Shown here one piece after another: positions 9,217 through 17,438 of a stretch of DNA of 64,000 bases (position 1 is its first letter; each line of letters begins with the position of its first letter). Under the pieces are notes generated by a model. The model was not told the origin of the DNA and searched no databases. It worked only from the letters and a program-made list of their open reading frames with translations. Both the position numbers and the translations under genes were made by a program. This DNA is from Actinoplanes sichuanensis (lineage in GTDB: Bacteria; Actinomycetota; Actinomycetes; Mycobacteriales; Micromonosporaceae): contig NZ_AP028461.1 in assembly GCF_033097365.1 (NCBI RefSeq), positions 1,984,001 through 2,048,000 of the forward strand, written 5' to 3'.

Positions 9217-10225
9217 CGAACGGGCCGGCCACGCTGGCGCTGTACCCGACGGCGGTCATCGCCCCCACCGTCGACGGGGCGGCCACGTTGCCGGTCGCGC
9301 TCAGGGCGGCCGGGAACACCCAGCAGATGCCCACACCCCAGCCCAGCGCGGTCAGGTGCAGCCAGGACCCGGTGGGACCGGCGACGACCAGGCCGATGCT
9401 CAGGGCGGTGACCAGCGCGCCGGTACGGACCAGGCCGACCGCGCCGAAGTGCCGGTGCGGTCGGTCCGCGATCAGCCGGCCGGCCGCCATCGCGGACACG
9501 AACAGGGTGTACCAGAGGGCCGCCCCGGCGTGGCTGAGCTGCCGTTCCTGATGCAGGTAGACGGCCAGCCAGTCGCCCGCGGCGCCCTCCACCACGGCGC
9601 CGCAGAACAGCAGCGTGCCGATCGCCGCGAGCCGCCGAACCGGGAAGCGGCGGGTGGTGACCGCGGCGTCCGGCGGGCCGGTCTTGGGTTCGCCGAACGC
9701 GGAGACCCCGACCCCGCAGAGCACCGCGGTGGCCAGCAGGACCACGGTGAGGTGTGGCAGCAGGCCGATCGACAGGGCCGCGGCGGCCGCGCCCACCCCG
9801 GCGGCGGCCATGCTGCCGATGCTCCACCAGCCGTGGCAGCGGCTCATCAGGTGGATCCCGTGGTCCCGTTCCAGGGCGGAGGCCTGCATGTTCATGCCGG
9901 CGTCCCAGATGCCGCCGCCGACGCCGATGCTGAGCATCGCTGCGGCCAGTGTCGGCGGTGAGTGCGCCACCGCGATCGTGACCAGCGAGACCATGGTCAG
10001 CGCGAACCCGGTGACGACGACCGGTCGGTGACCGAGGCGGGTCACGGCGAACCCGGTGAGCGCCATCGCGGCGAGCGTGCCGATGCCCAGCATGGCCAGG
10101 CCGGCGCTCAGCCGTACCACATCGGTGTGGGTTTGCTCGAGAATCGCGGGAAGTCGGGACATCCAGGAGGCCTGCGTCGCACCACTACCGGCGAACACGA
10201 GACTGATGGCCCGAGTCGGCCGCAC
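9092..10225 (-). CDS. MFS transporter (YbjJ/fucose-permease-like)
   Basis: GTG at 10225 with a GGGGGTGA-type ribosome-binding site; 377 aa with about 12 hydrophobic segments. The opening SGATQASWMSRLPAI resembles the YbjJ-type MFS group (G-x-x-x-A-x-W-x-x-R-x-P-x-I), and the motif-A-like loop reads TRLGHRP. The family exports or imports small sugars or drugs; substrate unknown. Its 3' end runs 125 bp into the convergent glycosyltransferase. It is transcribed away from gpsA, with a 170-bp shared intergenic region. Confidence 0.85.
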   Translation of the reverse strand: MRPTRAISLVFAGSGATQASWMSRLPAILEQTHTDVVRLSAGLAMLGIGTLAAMALTGFAVTRLGHRPVVVTGFALTMVSLVTIAVAHSPPTLAAAMLSIGVGGGIWDAGMNMQASALERDHGIHLMSRCHGWWSIGSMAAAGVGAAAAALSIGLLPHLTVVLLATAVLCGVGVSAFGEPKTGPPDAAVTTRRFPVRRLAAIGTLLFCGAVVEGAAGDWLAVYLHQERQLSHAGAALWYTLFVSAMAAGRLIADRPHRHFGAVGLVRTGALVTALSIGLVVAGPTGSWLHLTALGWGVGICWVFPAALSATGNVAAPSTVGAMTAVGYSASVAGPFVIGRLAHFAGLETAITALLPLVLAVALFAPALTGADPEEQT

Positions 10226-10299
10226 AGGTCACCCCCGCCGATGACTGTAACCGCGAGTATCGCTCCACGTCGATCCGTCAGCGTACGGGAAACAGGCTA

Positions 10300-10312
10300 T
10301 CCTCCTAGGATG
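10300..10312. promoter_or_regulatory. inverted repeat between MFS gene and gpsA
   Basis: ATCCT-CCT-AGGAT is a 5-bp perfect inverted repeat with a 3-nt spacer in the divergent region between the MFS gene (start 10225) and gpsA (start 10396). It could be an operator for a GntR-like dimer. Low confidence because the arms are short. Confidence 0.3.
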
Positions 10313-10395
10313 CTGTAGGCGGTGTGAGTGCGGTCGTATTCTCGATTCGCGCCGCGGTCCACCGTCGCCGGCGCCTGCCTACCGAAAGGCGAATC

Positions 10396-11397
10396 ATGCG
10401 GATCACCGTGCTGGGTGCCGGGTCGTGGGGGACCACGGTCGCTTCTGTCCTCACCCGCCGGGATCATGAGTCGCTGATCTGGGCGCGCAATCCGGAGACC
10501 GCCGAGGAGATCAACGCCAAGCACGTCAACGAGCGCTACCTGGCCGGCTTCCCGTTGCCGAACCGGCTGCGCGCCACCTCCGACCTCGCCGAAGCCGCCG
10601 CGCACGCCGAGCTGCTCGTGGTCGGGGTGCCGACCGGCGCATTCCGCGACACCCTGCAACAGGTTCGGCCCGCGCTGCACCCGTGGATTCCGGTGGTCAG
10701 TCTCAGCAAGGGGTTGGAACGCGACTCGCTGCTACGGATGACCGAGGTGATCAAGGAGGTGCTGCCGGGGCATCCGGCGGCCGCGCTCACCGGGCCCAAC
10801 CTGGCCAAGGAGATCATGGCCGGGATGGCGGCGGCCACCGTCATCGCGACCGAGGACCTGACCGTCGCCAGCGAGATCCAGCGAGTCTTCCGGCGCGGGT
10901 TGCTGCGCGTCTACACCAACCACGACGTGATCGGCTGCGAGGTCGGTGGAGCGCTGAAGAACGTCGTCGCCATCGCCACCGGCATCGCGCAGGGGCTGGG
11001 GGTCGGCGACAACACCCGGGCCGGGGTGATCTCCCGCGGGCTCGCCGAGCTGACCACCCTCGCCGTCGCGATGGGCGGGGAGCCGAGCACACTGGCCGGG
11101 CTGGCCGGGATGGGTGACCTGGTGGCGACGTGCATCAGCCCGCACAGCCGGAACCGGCACGTCGGCGAGCAGTTGGGCCGGGGGCGGACCCTGGAGGAGA
11201 TCCTGGCCGAGATGGGCCAGGTCGCCGAGGGTGTCAAGACCGTGCACGCGGCGGTTCAGCTGGCCGATCGGCACGGCTTGGCGATGCCCATCACGCGGAC
11301 GATCCACCGCGTCATCACCGGCGACATCACCGCGGTCCGCGCCTATGACGGGTTGCTGCGCTCGCATCCGGCCGGGCACGAGTCCGAGCCGGGCTGA
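10396..11397 (+). CDS. gpsA: NAD(P)-dependent glycerol-3-phosphate dehydrogenase
   Basis: ATG at 10396 with GAAAGGCG upstream; 333 aa, normal length. It starts with the dinucleotide-binding motif GAGSWGT (7-13), followed by the family motifs SLSKGLE, GPNLAKEI and the catalytic-lysine helix GALKNVVAIATG. It converts dihydroxyacetone phosphate to sn-glycerol-3-phosphate, the backbone precursor of phospholipids. Followed after 35 bp by nadE, so the two are probably co-transcribed. Confidence 0.96.
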   Translation: MRITVLGAGSWGTTVASVLTRRDHESLIWARNPETAEEINAKHVNERYLAGFPLPNRLRATSDLAEAAAHAELLVVGVPTGAFRDTLQQVRPALHPWIPVVSLSKGLERDSLLRMTEVIKEVLPGHPAAALTGPNLAKEIMAGMAAATVIATEDLTVASEIQRVFRRGLLRVYTNHDVIGCEVGGALKNVVAIATGIAQGLGVGDNTRAGVISRGLAELTTLAVAMGGEPSTLAGLAGMGDLVATCISPHSRNRHVGEQLGRGRTLEEILAEMGQVAEGVKTVHAAVQLADRHGLAMPITRTIHRVITGDITAVRAYDGLLRSHPAGHESEPG

Positions 11398-11432
11398 CCT
11401 GCGCTGGTTCGAGCTGGGCATAAAGTACGCGG

Positions 11433-12254
11433 GTGAACCTTCGTGCGCAGATCATCGCCGAGCTCGGCGTCAAATCCTCGATCGACCCCGCTGACGAGAT
11501 CCGGCAGCGGGTCGGATTCCTGAAGGACTATCTCCGGTCGACGCCGGCCACCGGGTACGTGTTGGGGATCAGTGGTGGCCAGGACAGCACGTTGACCGGG
11601 CGGTTGTGTCAGCTGGCGTGCGAGGAGCTGCGGGCGGACGGGGTGGCGGCGACGTTCGTGGCGGTGCGGCTGCCGTACGGGGTGCAGGCGGACGAGGCGG
11701 ATGCGCAGATCGCGCTGGGTTTCATCCGGCCGGACCGGGTGGTCACGGTGGACGTGAAGCCCGGTGCCGACGCGGCGGCGGCGCAGGCGGCGGCCGGTCT
11801 GGGTGAGGCGGGGCTGCGGGACTTCGTCCGGGGCAATGTGAAGGCGCGGGAGCGGATGGTGGCGCAGTACGCCATCGCGGGGCAGCTGAACATGCTGGTC
11901 GCCGGGACTGATCATGCGGCTGAGGCGGTGACCGGGTTCTTCACGAAGTTCGGTGACGGCGGGGTGGATGTGACGCCGTTGACCGGGTTGACGAAGCGGC
12001 AGGGTGCGGCGCTGTTGCGGGAGCTGGGTGCGCCGTCGAGCAGTTGGGAGAAGGTGCCTACGGCTGATCTGGAGGACGATCGGCCGGCTCTGCCGGATGA
12101 GGTGGCGCTGGGTGTGACGTACGCCCAGATCGATGATTTTCTCGAAGGGGCCGAGGTGGCGCCGGAGGTGGCCGCGAAGTTGGAGGCGACGTTCCTGGCG
12201 ACCCGGCACAAGCGGACGGTTCCGGTGACGCCGCTCGACGGGTGGTGGCGGTAG
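11433..12254 (+). CDS. nadE: ammonia-dependent NAD+ synthetase
   Basis: GTG at 11433; 273 aa, the length of the single-domain NH3-dependent form with no glutaminase domain. The PP-loop ATP pyrophosphatase motif ISGGQDSTL is at 46-54, with [21 protein letters not shown] and the C-terminal KRTVP lying in the conserved family positions. It amidates nicotinate adenine dinucleotide to NAD+ with ATP and ammonia. A strong hairpin terminator follows 10 bp after the stop. Confidence 0.96.
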   Translation: MNLRAQIIAELGVKSSIDPADEIRQRVGFLKDYLRSTPATGYVLGISGGQDSTLTGRLCQLACEELRADGVAATFVAVRLPYGVQADEADAQIALGFIRPDRVVTVDVKPGADAAAAQAAAGLGEAGLRDFVRGNVKARERMVAQYAIAGQLNMLVAGTDHAAEAVTGFFTKFGDGGVDVTPLTGLTKRQGAALLRELGAPSSSWEKVPTADLEDDRPALPDEVALGVTYAQIDDFLEGAEVAPEVAAKLEATFLATRHKRTVPVTPLDGWWR

Positions 12255-12264
12255 GTATGTGCGA

Positions 12265-12291
12265 GCGCGGCCGGACGGTGTCCGGCCGCGC
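12265..12291 (+). terminator. rho-independent terminator after nadE
   Basis: Perfect 11-bp stem gcgcggccgga/tccggccgcgc with a 5-nt loop, followed by the T-rich run ttcgtttcg. It separates nadE from the convergent subtilase gene and may act in both directions. Confidence 0.85.
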
Positions 12292-12314
12292 TTCGTTTCG
12301 GGCTTCGTTTCGGG

Positions 12315-14087
12315 TCAGGCCCGGCCGAAGACCTGGGTCCAGTACGCGGTGCCGTCGGCCTTGGTGACCAGGCCGACGCCGATGGCGATGCTCTGGCAGT
12401 TGAGGATGTTGGCCCGGTGTCCGGGGCTGTTCATCCAGCCGGTGACGACCTCCTGCGGGGTGCGGTAGCCGTAGGCGATGTTCTCGCCGGAGGGCGCGGT
12501 GTAGCCGGCCCGGTTGGCGCGGGTGACGAAGGTGCTGCCGTCCGAGCCGGTGTGGCTGAAGAAGCCGTTGGTGACCATGTCGGTGCTGTGGGCGCGGGCG
12601 GCGGTGGTGAGTCGGTCGTCGGTGCGCGCGGCGGTGCAGCCGTTGGCGGTGCGCTGGGCGTTGGTCAGGGTGATGACCTGTGCCTCGTAGGCGGCGGTGC
12701 CGGTCGGGGCGCTGGTGGTCGGTGCGGTGGTCGGTGCCTTGGTCACCGGTGCCGTGGTGGGCGCCTTGGTGGTCGGTGCCGTGGTCGGCGCCTTGGTGGG
12801 TGCGGTGGTGGGTGCCTTGGTCACCGGGGCGGTGGTCGGGGCCTTGGTGACCGGGGTGGTCGGGGCCTTGGTGACCGGGGTGGTCGGGGCGATCGCGGCG
12901 AGGGCGGCGACCGGGTTGATCAGGCCGTTGCCGAAGTCCTTGTCGAAGCCGGGGGTGCCGAGGTCGGTGGCGGTCTTCTCCAGCGTCGTCTCGATCTGGT
13001 CCGGGGTGAGCGCCGGGTCGACGCTCTTGAGCAGCGCGGCGACGGCCGCGACGTGCGGCGAGGCCATCGAGGTGCCGCTCATGGTCTTGTAGCCGCCGCG
13101 GCTGGTCGGGTAGGTGCTGAGGATGTTGGTGCCCGGGGCGGCGACGTCGGCGTAGGTGCCGGCGGTGGAGTAGGTGGCGATGCGGTCGTTGGCGTCGGTG
13201 GCGGCGACGCCGATGACTCCGGTGTCGGCGGCCGGGTAGGAGGTCGGGCTGCCGGAGGTGCGGGAGTTGCCCATCGCGGCGATGACGGTGACGCCCTTGC
13301 TGCGGGCGTAGTTGATCGCGTTGGTGACCGCGGTGACCTTCTGTGTCGATCCGAGCGACATGTTGAGGATCTGGGCGCCGTGGTCGGTGGCCCAGATGAT
13401 GCCCTCGGCGGCGTCGGACATGTTGCCGCTGCCGTTGGCGCCGAGCACCTTGACCGGGAGGATCTTGACGTTCGGGGCCATGCCGGCGACGCCGACGCCG
13501 TTGCCGGTGACGGCGGCGATGGTGCCGGCGACGTGGGTGCCGTGGCCGTGGGCGTCGGTGGTGGGTCCGGCGGTGTCGGTGGTGGCGTCGTAGCCGCTGA
13601 GGACGTTGGCGGCGAGGTCCGGGTGGCGGGAGTCGACGCCGCTGTCGATGACGGCGACGGTGACGCCGGTGCCTGTCGACTTCTTCCAGGCGTCGTCGGC
13701 CTTGAGCTTGGTGAGGCTCCACTGCTGGGCGCGGTTCGGGTCGGTGCCGGTGGGTGCCTCGTAGGCGTACATCGGCGCGTCGACCTCGACGCTGACGGCG
13801 TCGTCGGTGTGCTGGGCGTCCTGGACGAGGCGGGCGGCGGACGGCTTGTCGGTGGCCTCCTTGACGGTGACGACCGGGCGGCCGTCGCGCCCGACGGTGG
13901 TGGTGACGACGCGGGCCGGTCGGTCGGCCGAGACGGTGGCCGGGAGCAGCTGGTCGGGGGTGGCGGTCAGGCCGTAGGTGACGGGCTCCCAGCCGGCTGA
14001 GCCGGTCGGCAGGGCGACGGCGCCGATGGCGGTGAACGCACCGGCCGCGGCGGCGGCGATGACATACCTACGGATCTGAACCTTCAA
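12315..14087 (-). CDS. secreted subtilase (S8) fused to a C-terminal CAP/SCP domain
   Basis: I choose TTG at 14087, which has GGGGAAGGA 7 bp upstream and is directly followed by a signal peptide (RRYVIAAAAAGAFTAIGAVAL); 590 aa. A short propeptide precedes the S8 protease with catalytic Asp148 (VAVIDSGVD), His182 (HGHGTHVAG) and Ser340 (GTSMASPH). Residues about 410-465 are a Thr/Pro/Ala/Lys linker of TTxPVTKAP-type repeats. The last ~130 residues form a CAP (SCP/PR-1-like) domain (LTNAQRTANGC, FSHTGSDGSTF, GENIAYGYRTP, WMNSPGHRANIL). Another CAP protein with a similar domain lies at 57049-57540. The protease-CAP combination is unusual. Its function is unknown. Confidence 0.9.
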   Translation of the reverse strand: MKVQIRRYVIAAAAAGAFTAIGAVALPTGSAGWEPVTYGLTATPDQLLPATVSADRPARVVTTTVGRDGRPVVTVKEATDKPSAARLVQDAQHTDDAVSVEVDAPMYAYEAPTGTDPNRAQQWSLTKLKADDAWKKSTGTGVTVAVIDSGVDSRHPDLAANVLSGYDATTDTAGPTTDAHGHGTHVAGTIAAVTGNGVGVAGMAPNVKILPVKVLGANGSGNMSDAAEGIIWATDHGAQILNMSLGSTQKVTAVTNAINYARSKGVTVIAAMGNSRTSGSPTSYPAADTGVIGVAATDANDRIATYSTAGTYADVAAPGTNILSTYPTSRGGYKTMSGTSMASPHVAAVAALLKSVDPALTPDQIETTLEKTATDLGTPGFDKDFGNGLINPVAALAAIAPTTPVTKAPTTPVTKAPTTAPVTKAPTTAPTKAPTTAPTTKAPTTAPVTKAPTTAPTTSAPTGTAAYEAQVITLTNAQRTANGCTAARTDDRLTTAARAHSTDMVTNGFFSHTGSDGSTFVTRANRAGYTAPSGENIAYGYRTPQEVVTGWMNSPGHRANILNCQSIAIGVGLVTKADGTAYWTQVFGRA

Positions 14088-14205
14088 GATGACGTCCTTC
14101 CCCCGAATGACTGACAGGAGCCAGATTGCGGGGGAGGGGTTGTGACTTGAGATATCGGCCGGGTGCGCTCCGGTAGCGGTGGTGCGGGGCGTTAGGGTCG
14201 GGGGC

Positions 14206-14616
14206 GTGTCGGCGCCTGGGGACGTGTCACCGGAGATTCTGGAGCGGTTGCGGTCGATCTGTGGCGGGCTGCCGGAGGTGTATGAGGAGCCGGCGTGGAT
14301 CGGTGTGCGGTGGCGGATCCGGGCGCGGACGGTGGCGCATGTGTATACGCCGGAGCCGGGTCGGCATCGGGTGTATGCGCATCTGACGGGTCCGGCGACG
14401 GTGATGACGTTCCGGGTGCCGCTGGAGGATCTGCACGGTTTGACGGCGGCCGGTTTTCCGTTCTTCCGTGCTGACTGGGGTCGTAATGTGGCCGCGGTGG
14501 TGCTGGGGGAACACACCGACTGGACGGAGGTCGCCGAGCTGGTGACCGACTCCTATTGCGAGATGGCTCCGAAGTTCCTGGTCCGGCGGGTGGTGGGGGA
14601 GAGGCATGTTCTTTGA
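14206..14616 (+). CDS. MmcQ/YjbR-like protein
   Basis: GTG at 14206 is chosen for the GGTCGGGGG stretch before it; GTG at 14224 is possible. About 136 aa. The pattern LPEVYEEPAWIGVRWRIR and the C-terminal TDSYCEMAPKFLVRR fit the YjbR/CyaY-like (MmcQ, DUF419) fold, a small cytoplasmic protein of unclear, possibly DNA-binding, function. Its 3' end overlaps the next gene by 11 bp, implying coupled expression. Confidence 0.75.
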   Translation: MSAPGDVSPEILERLRSICGGLPEVYEEPAWIGVRWRIRARTVAHVYTPEPGRHRVYAHLTGPATVMTFRVPLEDLHGLTAAGFPFFRADWGRNVAAVVLGEHTDWTEVAELVTDSYCEMAPKFLVRRVVGERHVL

Positions 14617-15259
14617 GGGTGAGCCGCGGCCGGTGTGGGAGCGGGTGCCGGTCGGGGAGGCGGGTCACGACCTGGGGGAGATCAGCCAGGAGAGTGTGTA
14701 TCTGGAGGATCTGTACGGCGAGGAGCCGGAGTATCTGTTCGTCCATCGTGGTGACGTGACCGTGGCGGGTCCGCTGGTCGCGGAGGACGACTGGGGTGAC
14801 GAGATCAGCACGATGTATGTCATCGAGGGTGATCTGACCGTGCACGGTCCGGCGGTGTTCCGGAACATGGACAGCAACACGGCGCTGTATGTGACCGGGT
14901 CGGTGCGGGTGCGGGATCTGGCGTGTTCCTGGCACGGGCAGTTGTTCGTCGGCGGGGCGCTGGTGGTCGAGGGTGTGTTGTTCACCCGGTTCGATGATGC
15001 GGGGCATCTGGTGGTGCACGGTTCGTTCTCGGCGGGGGTGTGGATCGAGGGCGGTGGGCGTGGCGCGATCTACCTGCCGGAGGTGTCGGGTGCGCGGCTG
15101 ATCGGTGCGGCCGATGGTCCGTATTTCGGTGCGGGTGCGGTGGTGGAGGGGTTCGCGGACGGTGTGGTCGCCGAGTTCCTCGACGAGGACGGCCGTCCGG
15201 TGCGGGATCTGGTGGAGAAGGCGTTGCTGGACGGGCGGTCGCCGGTCCGGGTGGGGTGA
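14606..15259 (+). CDS. predicted beta-helix-like protein of unknown function
   Basis: ATG at 14606 lies inside the end of the preceding gene; 217 aa. There is no signal peptide or membrane segment. The middle (about 45-170) consists of short repeated strands of the type YLFVHRGDVTVAGPL, MYVIEGDLTVHGPA, LYVTGSVRVRDL and LFVGGALVVEG, with a period of roughly 20-25 residues. This looks like a left- or right-handed parallel beta-helix, as in bactofilin/polymer-forming proteins. No family is recognised with confidence. The overlap with the YjbR-like gene suggests a shared role. Confidence 0.72.
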   Translation: MFFEGEPRPVWERVPVGEAGHDLGEISQESVYLEDLYGEEPEYLFVHRGDVTVAGPLVAEDDWGDEISTMYVIEGDLTVHGPAVFRNMDSNTALYVTGSVRVRDLACSWHGQLFVGGALVVEGVLFTRFDDAGHLVVHGSFSAGVWIEGGGRGAIYLPEVSGARLIGAADGPYFGAGAVVEGFADGVVAEFLDEDGRPVRDLVEKALLDGRSPVRVG

Positions 15260-15260
15260 G

Positions 15261-15956
15261 TCAGGCGGATCCGCTGCACAGGGCGGAGGCGTAGCGGCCG
15301 TCGGCGGTGGTGCTGGCGATCAGTTTGCCGTCGACGGTGATGGTGCAGGTCAGGGGGCCGGCGTCGCCGCCGCCTTTGCGTTGGGCGTCGAGGATGAGCG
15401 GCTTGCGGCTGGATCCGACCGGGAAGGTGGTACGCCACGGTAGGGGAATGCCGTGGCGGCGGATGGTCTGGCCGTCCTGGTCGGTGTAGGCGATGCTGCC
15501 GGTGTTCTCGGTGCCGCTGGCGGTGATCTCGTAGACGACCTGCGGGGCCGGGGAGTTGCCGGTGGTGGCTGGTGGGTTGGCCGCCGGGCGTACCGCTGTG
15601 GGGGTGTTCGCGGTGGTTTTCTCGGTGGCCGGGGTGGTGGAGTTCGTCGGGCGGGGGCCGGCCGTGTCGCCGTTGTCGTCGGATCCGAACTGGTCGATGG
15701 CGAGTGGTGCGGCGGCGAGCACCGCGATCACGGCGAGGACGGTGACGAGCCGTCGGCGTCGGCGGCGGTCGGGGTCCGGTGCCTGGTACCAGTCGGGGTA
15801 CGGGGCCGTGGCGGTCGGGTCGGGTGTGTCGTTGGTGGCGGAGGTGGGTGCCTCGGCGTTGATGGCCGTGGTGGGTGCCTCGGTCATCCAGGGGTCGGCG
15901 GGGGCGGTGCGCCGTACCTCGTCTTGGGTGGAACCGTCGTCATCGAGACTGGTCAC
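15261..15956 (-). CDS. MmpS-like membrane-anchored protein
   Basis: GTG at 15956; 231 aa. The N-terminal ~75 residues are Thr/Ala/Pro/Asp-rich and cytoplasmic, followed by RRRRRR and one transmembrane helix (LVTVLAVIAVLAAAPLAI). A Thr/Pro linker then leads to a C-terminal ~85-residue domain (VVYEITASG, SIAYTDQDGQ, LPWRTTF, GPLTCTITVDG) that matches the MmpS/transport-accessory pattern with two conserved cysteines. In mycobacteria such proteins partner MmpL exporters, but no mmpL is present here. Its stop lies 1 bp from the stop of the convergent beta-helix gene. Confidence 0.8.
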   Translation of the reverse strand: MTSLDDDGSTQDEVRRTAPADPWMTEAPTTAINAEAPTSATNDTPDPTATAPYPDWYQAPDPDRRRRRRLVTVLAVIAVLAAAPLAIDQFGSDDNGDTAGPRPTNSTTPATEKTTANTPTAVRPAANPPATTGNSPAPQVVYEITASGTENTGSIAYTDQDGQTIRRHGIPLPWRTTFPVGSSRKPLILDAQRKGGGDAGPLTCTITVDGKLIASTTADGRYASALCSGSA

Positions 15957-15986
15957 GCTGCCGAGGCTAGGTTCCGGGTGCAACGG

Positions 15987-16586
15987 TCAGGGTGCGGGGC
16001 GGGCTTTCTGCGGGTAGATGGTCTCGTGGCGGGCCAGCATGGCGACGAACTCGACGATCTTGCGTTCGCGGGTCTCGGCGCGTTTCACCGAGGTGACCCG
16101 GTGGACCAGGGCGAACAGGTTGGTCTTGGTGAGCACGTCGAACATCGCCTGAGCGGCCGGGACGGCGGCGATCGCGGCGGCCAGATCGTCTGGGACGACG
16201 GTCTGTGACACGGGGGCGTAGGCGGCCGCCCATCGGCCGTCGGCTTTCGCGGCGTCGACTGCGGCGCGGCCCGCCGGGTACATCAGGCCGGCTGCTTCGA
16301 GGCGGGTGACGTGTTCGACGTTGCGTTGGGACCAGGAGCTGCGGGCGCGGCGTGGGGTGTACCGGATCCAGGAGGACTGCTCGTCGCGGCGGCGTGCCTG
16401 GCCGTCGATCCAGCCGAAACAGAGTGCCTCGTCGACGGCCTGCTGCCAGGTGAGGGTGGTGACGGTGCCGCCTTTCTTGGTCAGCGCCAGCCACACCCCG
16501 TCGGAGGTGGTGTGGTTGTCGGTCAGCCAGGCGCGCAGTGCCGCGGCGTCGGTGACGATCAGTTCGTCGAGTTCGGTCTTACCCAT
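15987..16586 (-). CDS. YdeI/OmpD-associated family protein
   Basis: ATG at 16586; 199 aa. It has the family landmarks: an N-terminal WLTDNHTTSDGVWLALTKK, the central EALCFGWIDGQARRRDE motif with FTPRR-like YTPRRARSSWSQRN, and a C-terminal YdeI helical region (SVKRAETRERKIVEFVAML). YdeI-type proteins are cytoplasmic and have been linked to antimicrobial-peptide and stress resistance, but the mechanism is not known. Stands alone between an MmpS-like gene and a small HTH gene on the same strand. Confidence 0.9.
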   Translation of the reverse strand: MGKTELDELIVTDAAALRAWLTDNHTTSDGVWLALTKKGGTVTTLTWQQAVDEALCFGWIDGQARRRDEQSSWIRYTPRRARSSWSQRNVEHVTRLEAAGLMYPAGRAAVDAAKADGRWAAAYAPVSQTVVPDDLAAAIAAVPAAQAMFDVLTKTNLFALVHRVTSVKRAETRERKIVEFVAMLARHETIYPQKARPAP

Positions 16587-16596
16587 AGCGGGCAGG

Positions 16597-16794
16597 TTAG
16601 CGTCGGTGGGCCCGGCGGTGGGTGGCGATCCATTTCTCGACCTCGATGGTCAGCCAGATCTTGCCTTGGCCGAGGTCGGCGACCGGTGGTGGGAAGTCGG
16701 GGCGGGAGGTGAGCTGGTAGGCGCGTTGGCGGGTGACGCCGCCGAGCAGGAGGCGGATCTCGTGGGCGCCCACCAGGAACCGGTTGTCCGTCAT
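16597..16794 (-). CDS. small AlpA/excisionase-like HTH protein, probably leaderless mRNA
   Basis: ATG at 16794; 65 aa. The sequence (GAHEIRLLLGGVTRQRAYQL, DFPPPVADLGQGKIWLTIEVEKWI) is a MerR-like winged helix of the AlpA/helix-turn-helix type-17 kind, which binds DNA in phage and integrative elements or controls small regulons. A TATAGT hexamer ends 7 bp upstream of the ATG with no ribosome-binding site, so translation of a leaderless transcript is likely. No integrase is nearby, so it is not clearly part of a mobile element. Confidence 0.82.
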   Translation of the reverse strand: MTDNRFLVGAHEIRLLLGGVTRQRAYQLTSRPDFPPPVADLGQGKIWLTIEVEKWIATHRRAHRR

Positions 16795-16800
16795 GCAGAC

Positions 16801-16810
16801 GACTATAGTC
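16801..16810. promoter_or_regulatory. palindromic -10 element before the small HTH gene
   Basis: GACTATAGTC is a perfect 10-bp palindrome containing a good -10 hexamer (TATAGT, minus strand) 7 bp before the ATG at 16794. A binding site overlapping the -10 box would allow autorepression by the small HTH protein. This is inference. Confidence 0.5.
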
Positions 16811-16845
16811 TCCCGTCAGGTGTTCGTGCGACTCCCGGAGGGTTG

Positions 16846-17283
16846 CTAGGCCGGGACGCGGGAGGTGTTCACGCATTCGGCGACGTCCAGTACCAGCAGC
16901 AGCCGGCCTTCGACCTTGTACGCGCCGGTGACCAGTGCGCGGGACGGGCCGGTCAGGGTGGCCGGGGGCTCCTCGAACAGTTGGGCGTCCAGGTAGGCGA
17001 CCTGCCCGATGCGGTCCACCAGCAGGCTCACCGGCTCGCCGGCGTAGCGCACGATCACGTTCATCACCAGGCCCGACATGTCCCGGCGGGGCAGGCCGAA
17101 CTGCACGCGCAGGTCGACCGCGGCGATGACCTGGCCGCGCAGGTTGAACAGGCCGCCGACCGCGTTCGGGGCCATCGGTACCGGTGTGTACTCGCTGTAC
17201 GACAGAACCTCCTGCACGGCGTCCACGTCCACGCCGAAGAACTGACCGGCGACCTCGAAGGTGACGAACTGGCGACTCGACAT
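16846..17283 (-). CDS. cheW: chemotaxis coupling protein CheW
   Basis: ATG at 17283; 145 aa, the normal length. It shows the CheW fold signature: FVTFEVAGQFFGVDVDAVQEVL at the start, NLRGQVIAAVDLRVQFGLP in the middle and VSLLVDRIGQV toward the end. It links chemoreceptors to the CheA kinase. It is an orphan here with no cheA or mcp in the window. CheW fits an organism with motile spores, such as Actinoplanes. Confidence 0.92.
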   Translation of the reverse strand: MSSRQFVTFEVAGQFFGVDVDAVQEVLSYSEYTPVPMAPNAVGGLFNLRGQVIAAVDLRVQFGLPRRDMSGLVMNVIVRYAGEPVSLLVDRIGQVAYLDAQLFEEPPATLTGPSRALVTGAYKVEGRLLLVLDVAECVNTSRVPA

Positions 17284-17438
17284 GCGCGACTCCTGAGATG
17301 ATGCCCGTCGAGAGACCGGTGGCGACGGATCACCAGGACTATCGGAAGATCGGGTACCCGAGCCAAGGAATCCGGCGGATCATTTCGCGTTTTCGGCATC
17401 TCGGTGTCAACCGGGCCGGGTCCGGGTCGGCCGGCTGA

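Noticed and set aside
12690..12900. Regularly spaced repeats resembling a CRISPR array
   Set aside because: They are degenerate codon repeats encoding the TTxPVTKAP-type linker of the subtilase, with no spacers or cas genes.
12417..14000. 527-residue Gly/Val-rich frame on the plus strand
   Set aside because: Antisense to the subtilase-CAP gene; low-complexity translation.
16597..17283. Integrated mobile element around the AlpA-like gene
   Set aside because: No integrase, repeat ends or tRNA insertion site were seen nearby.
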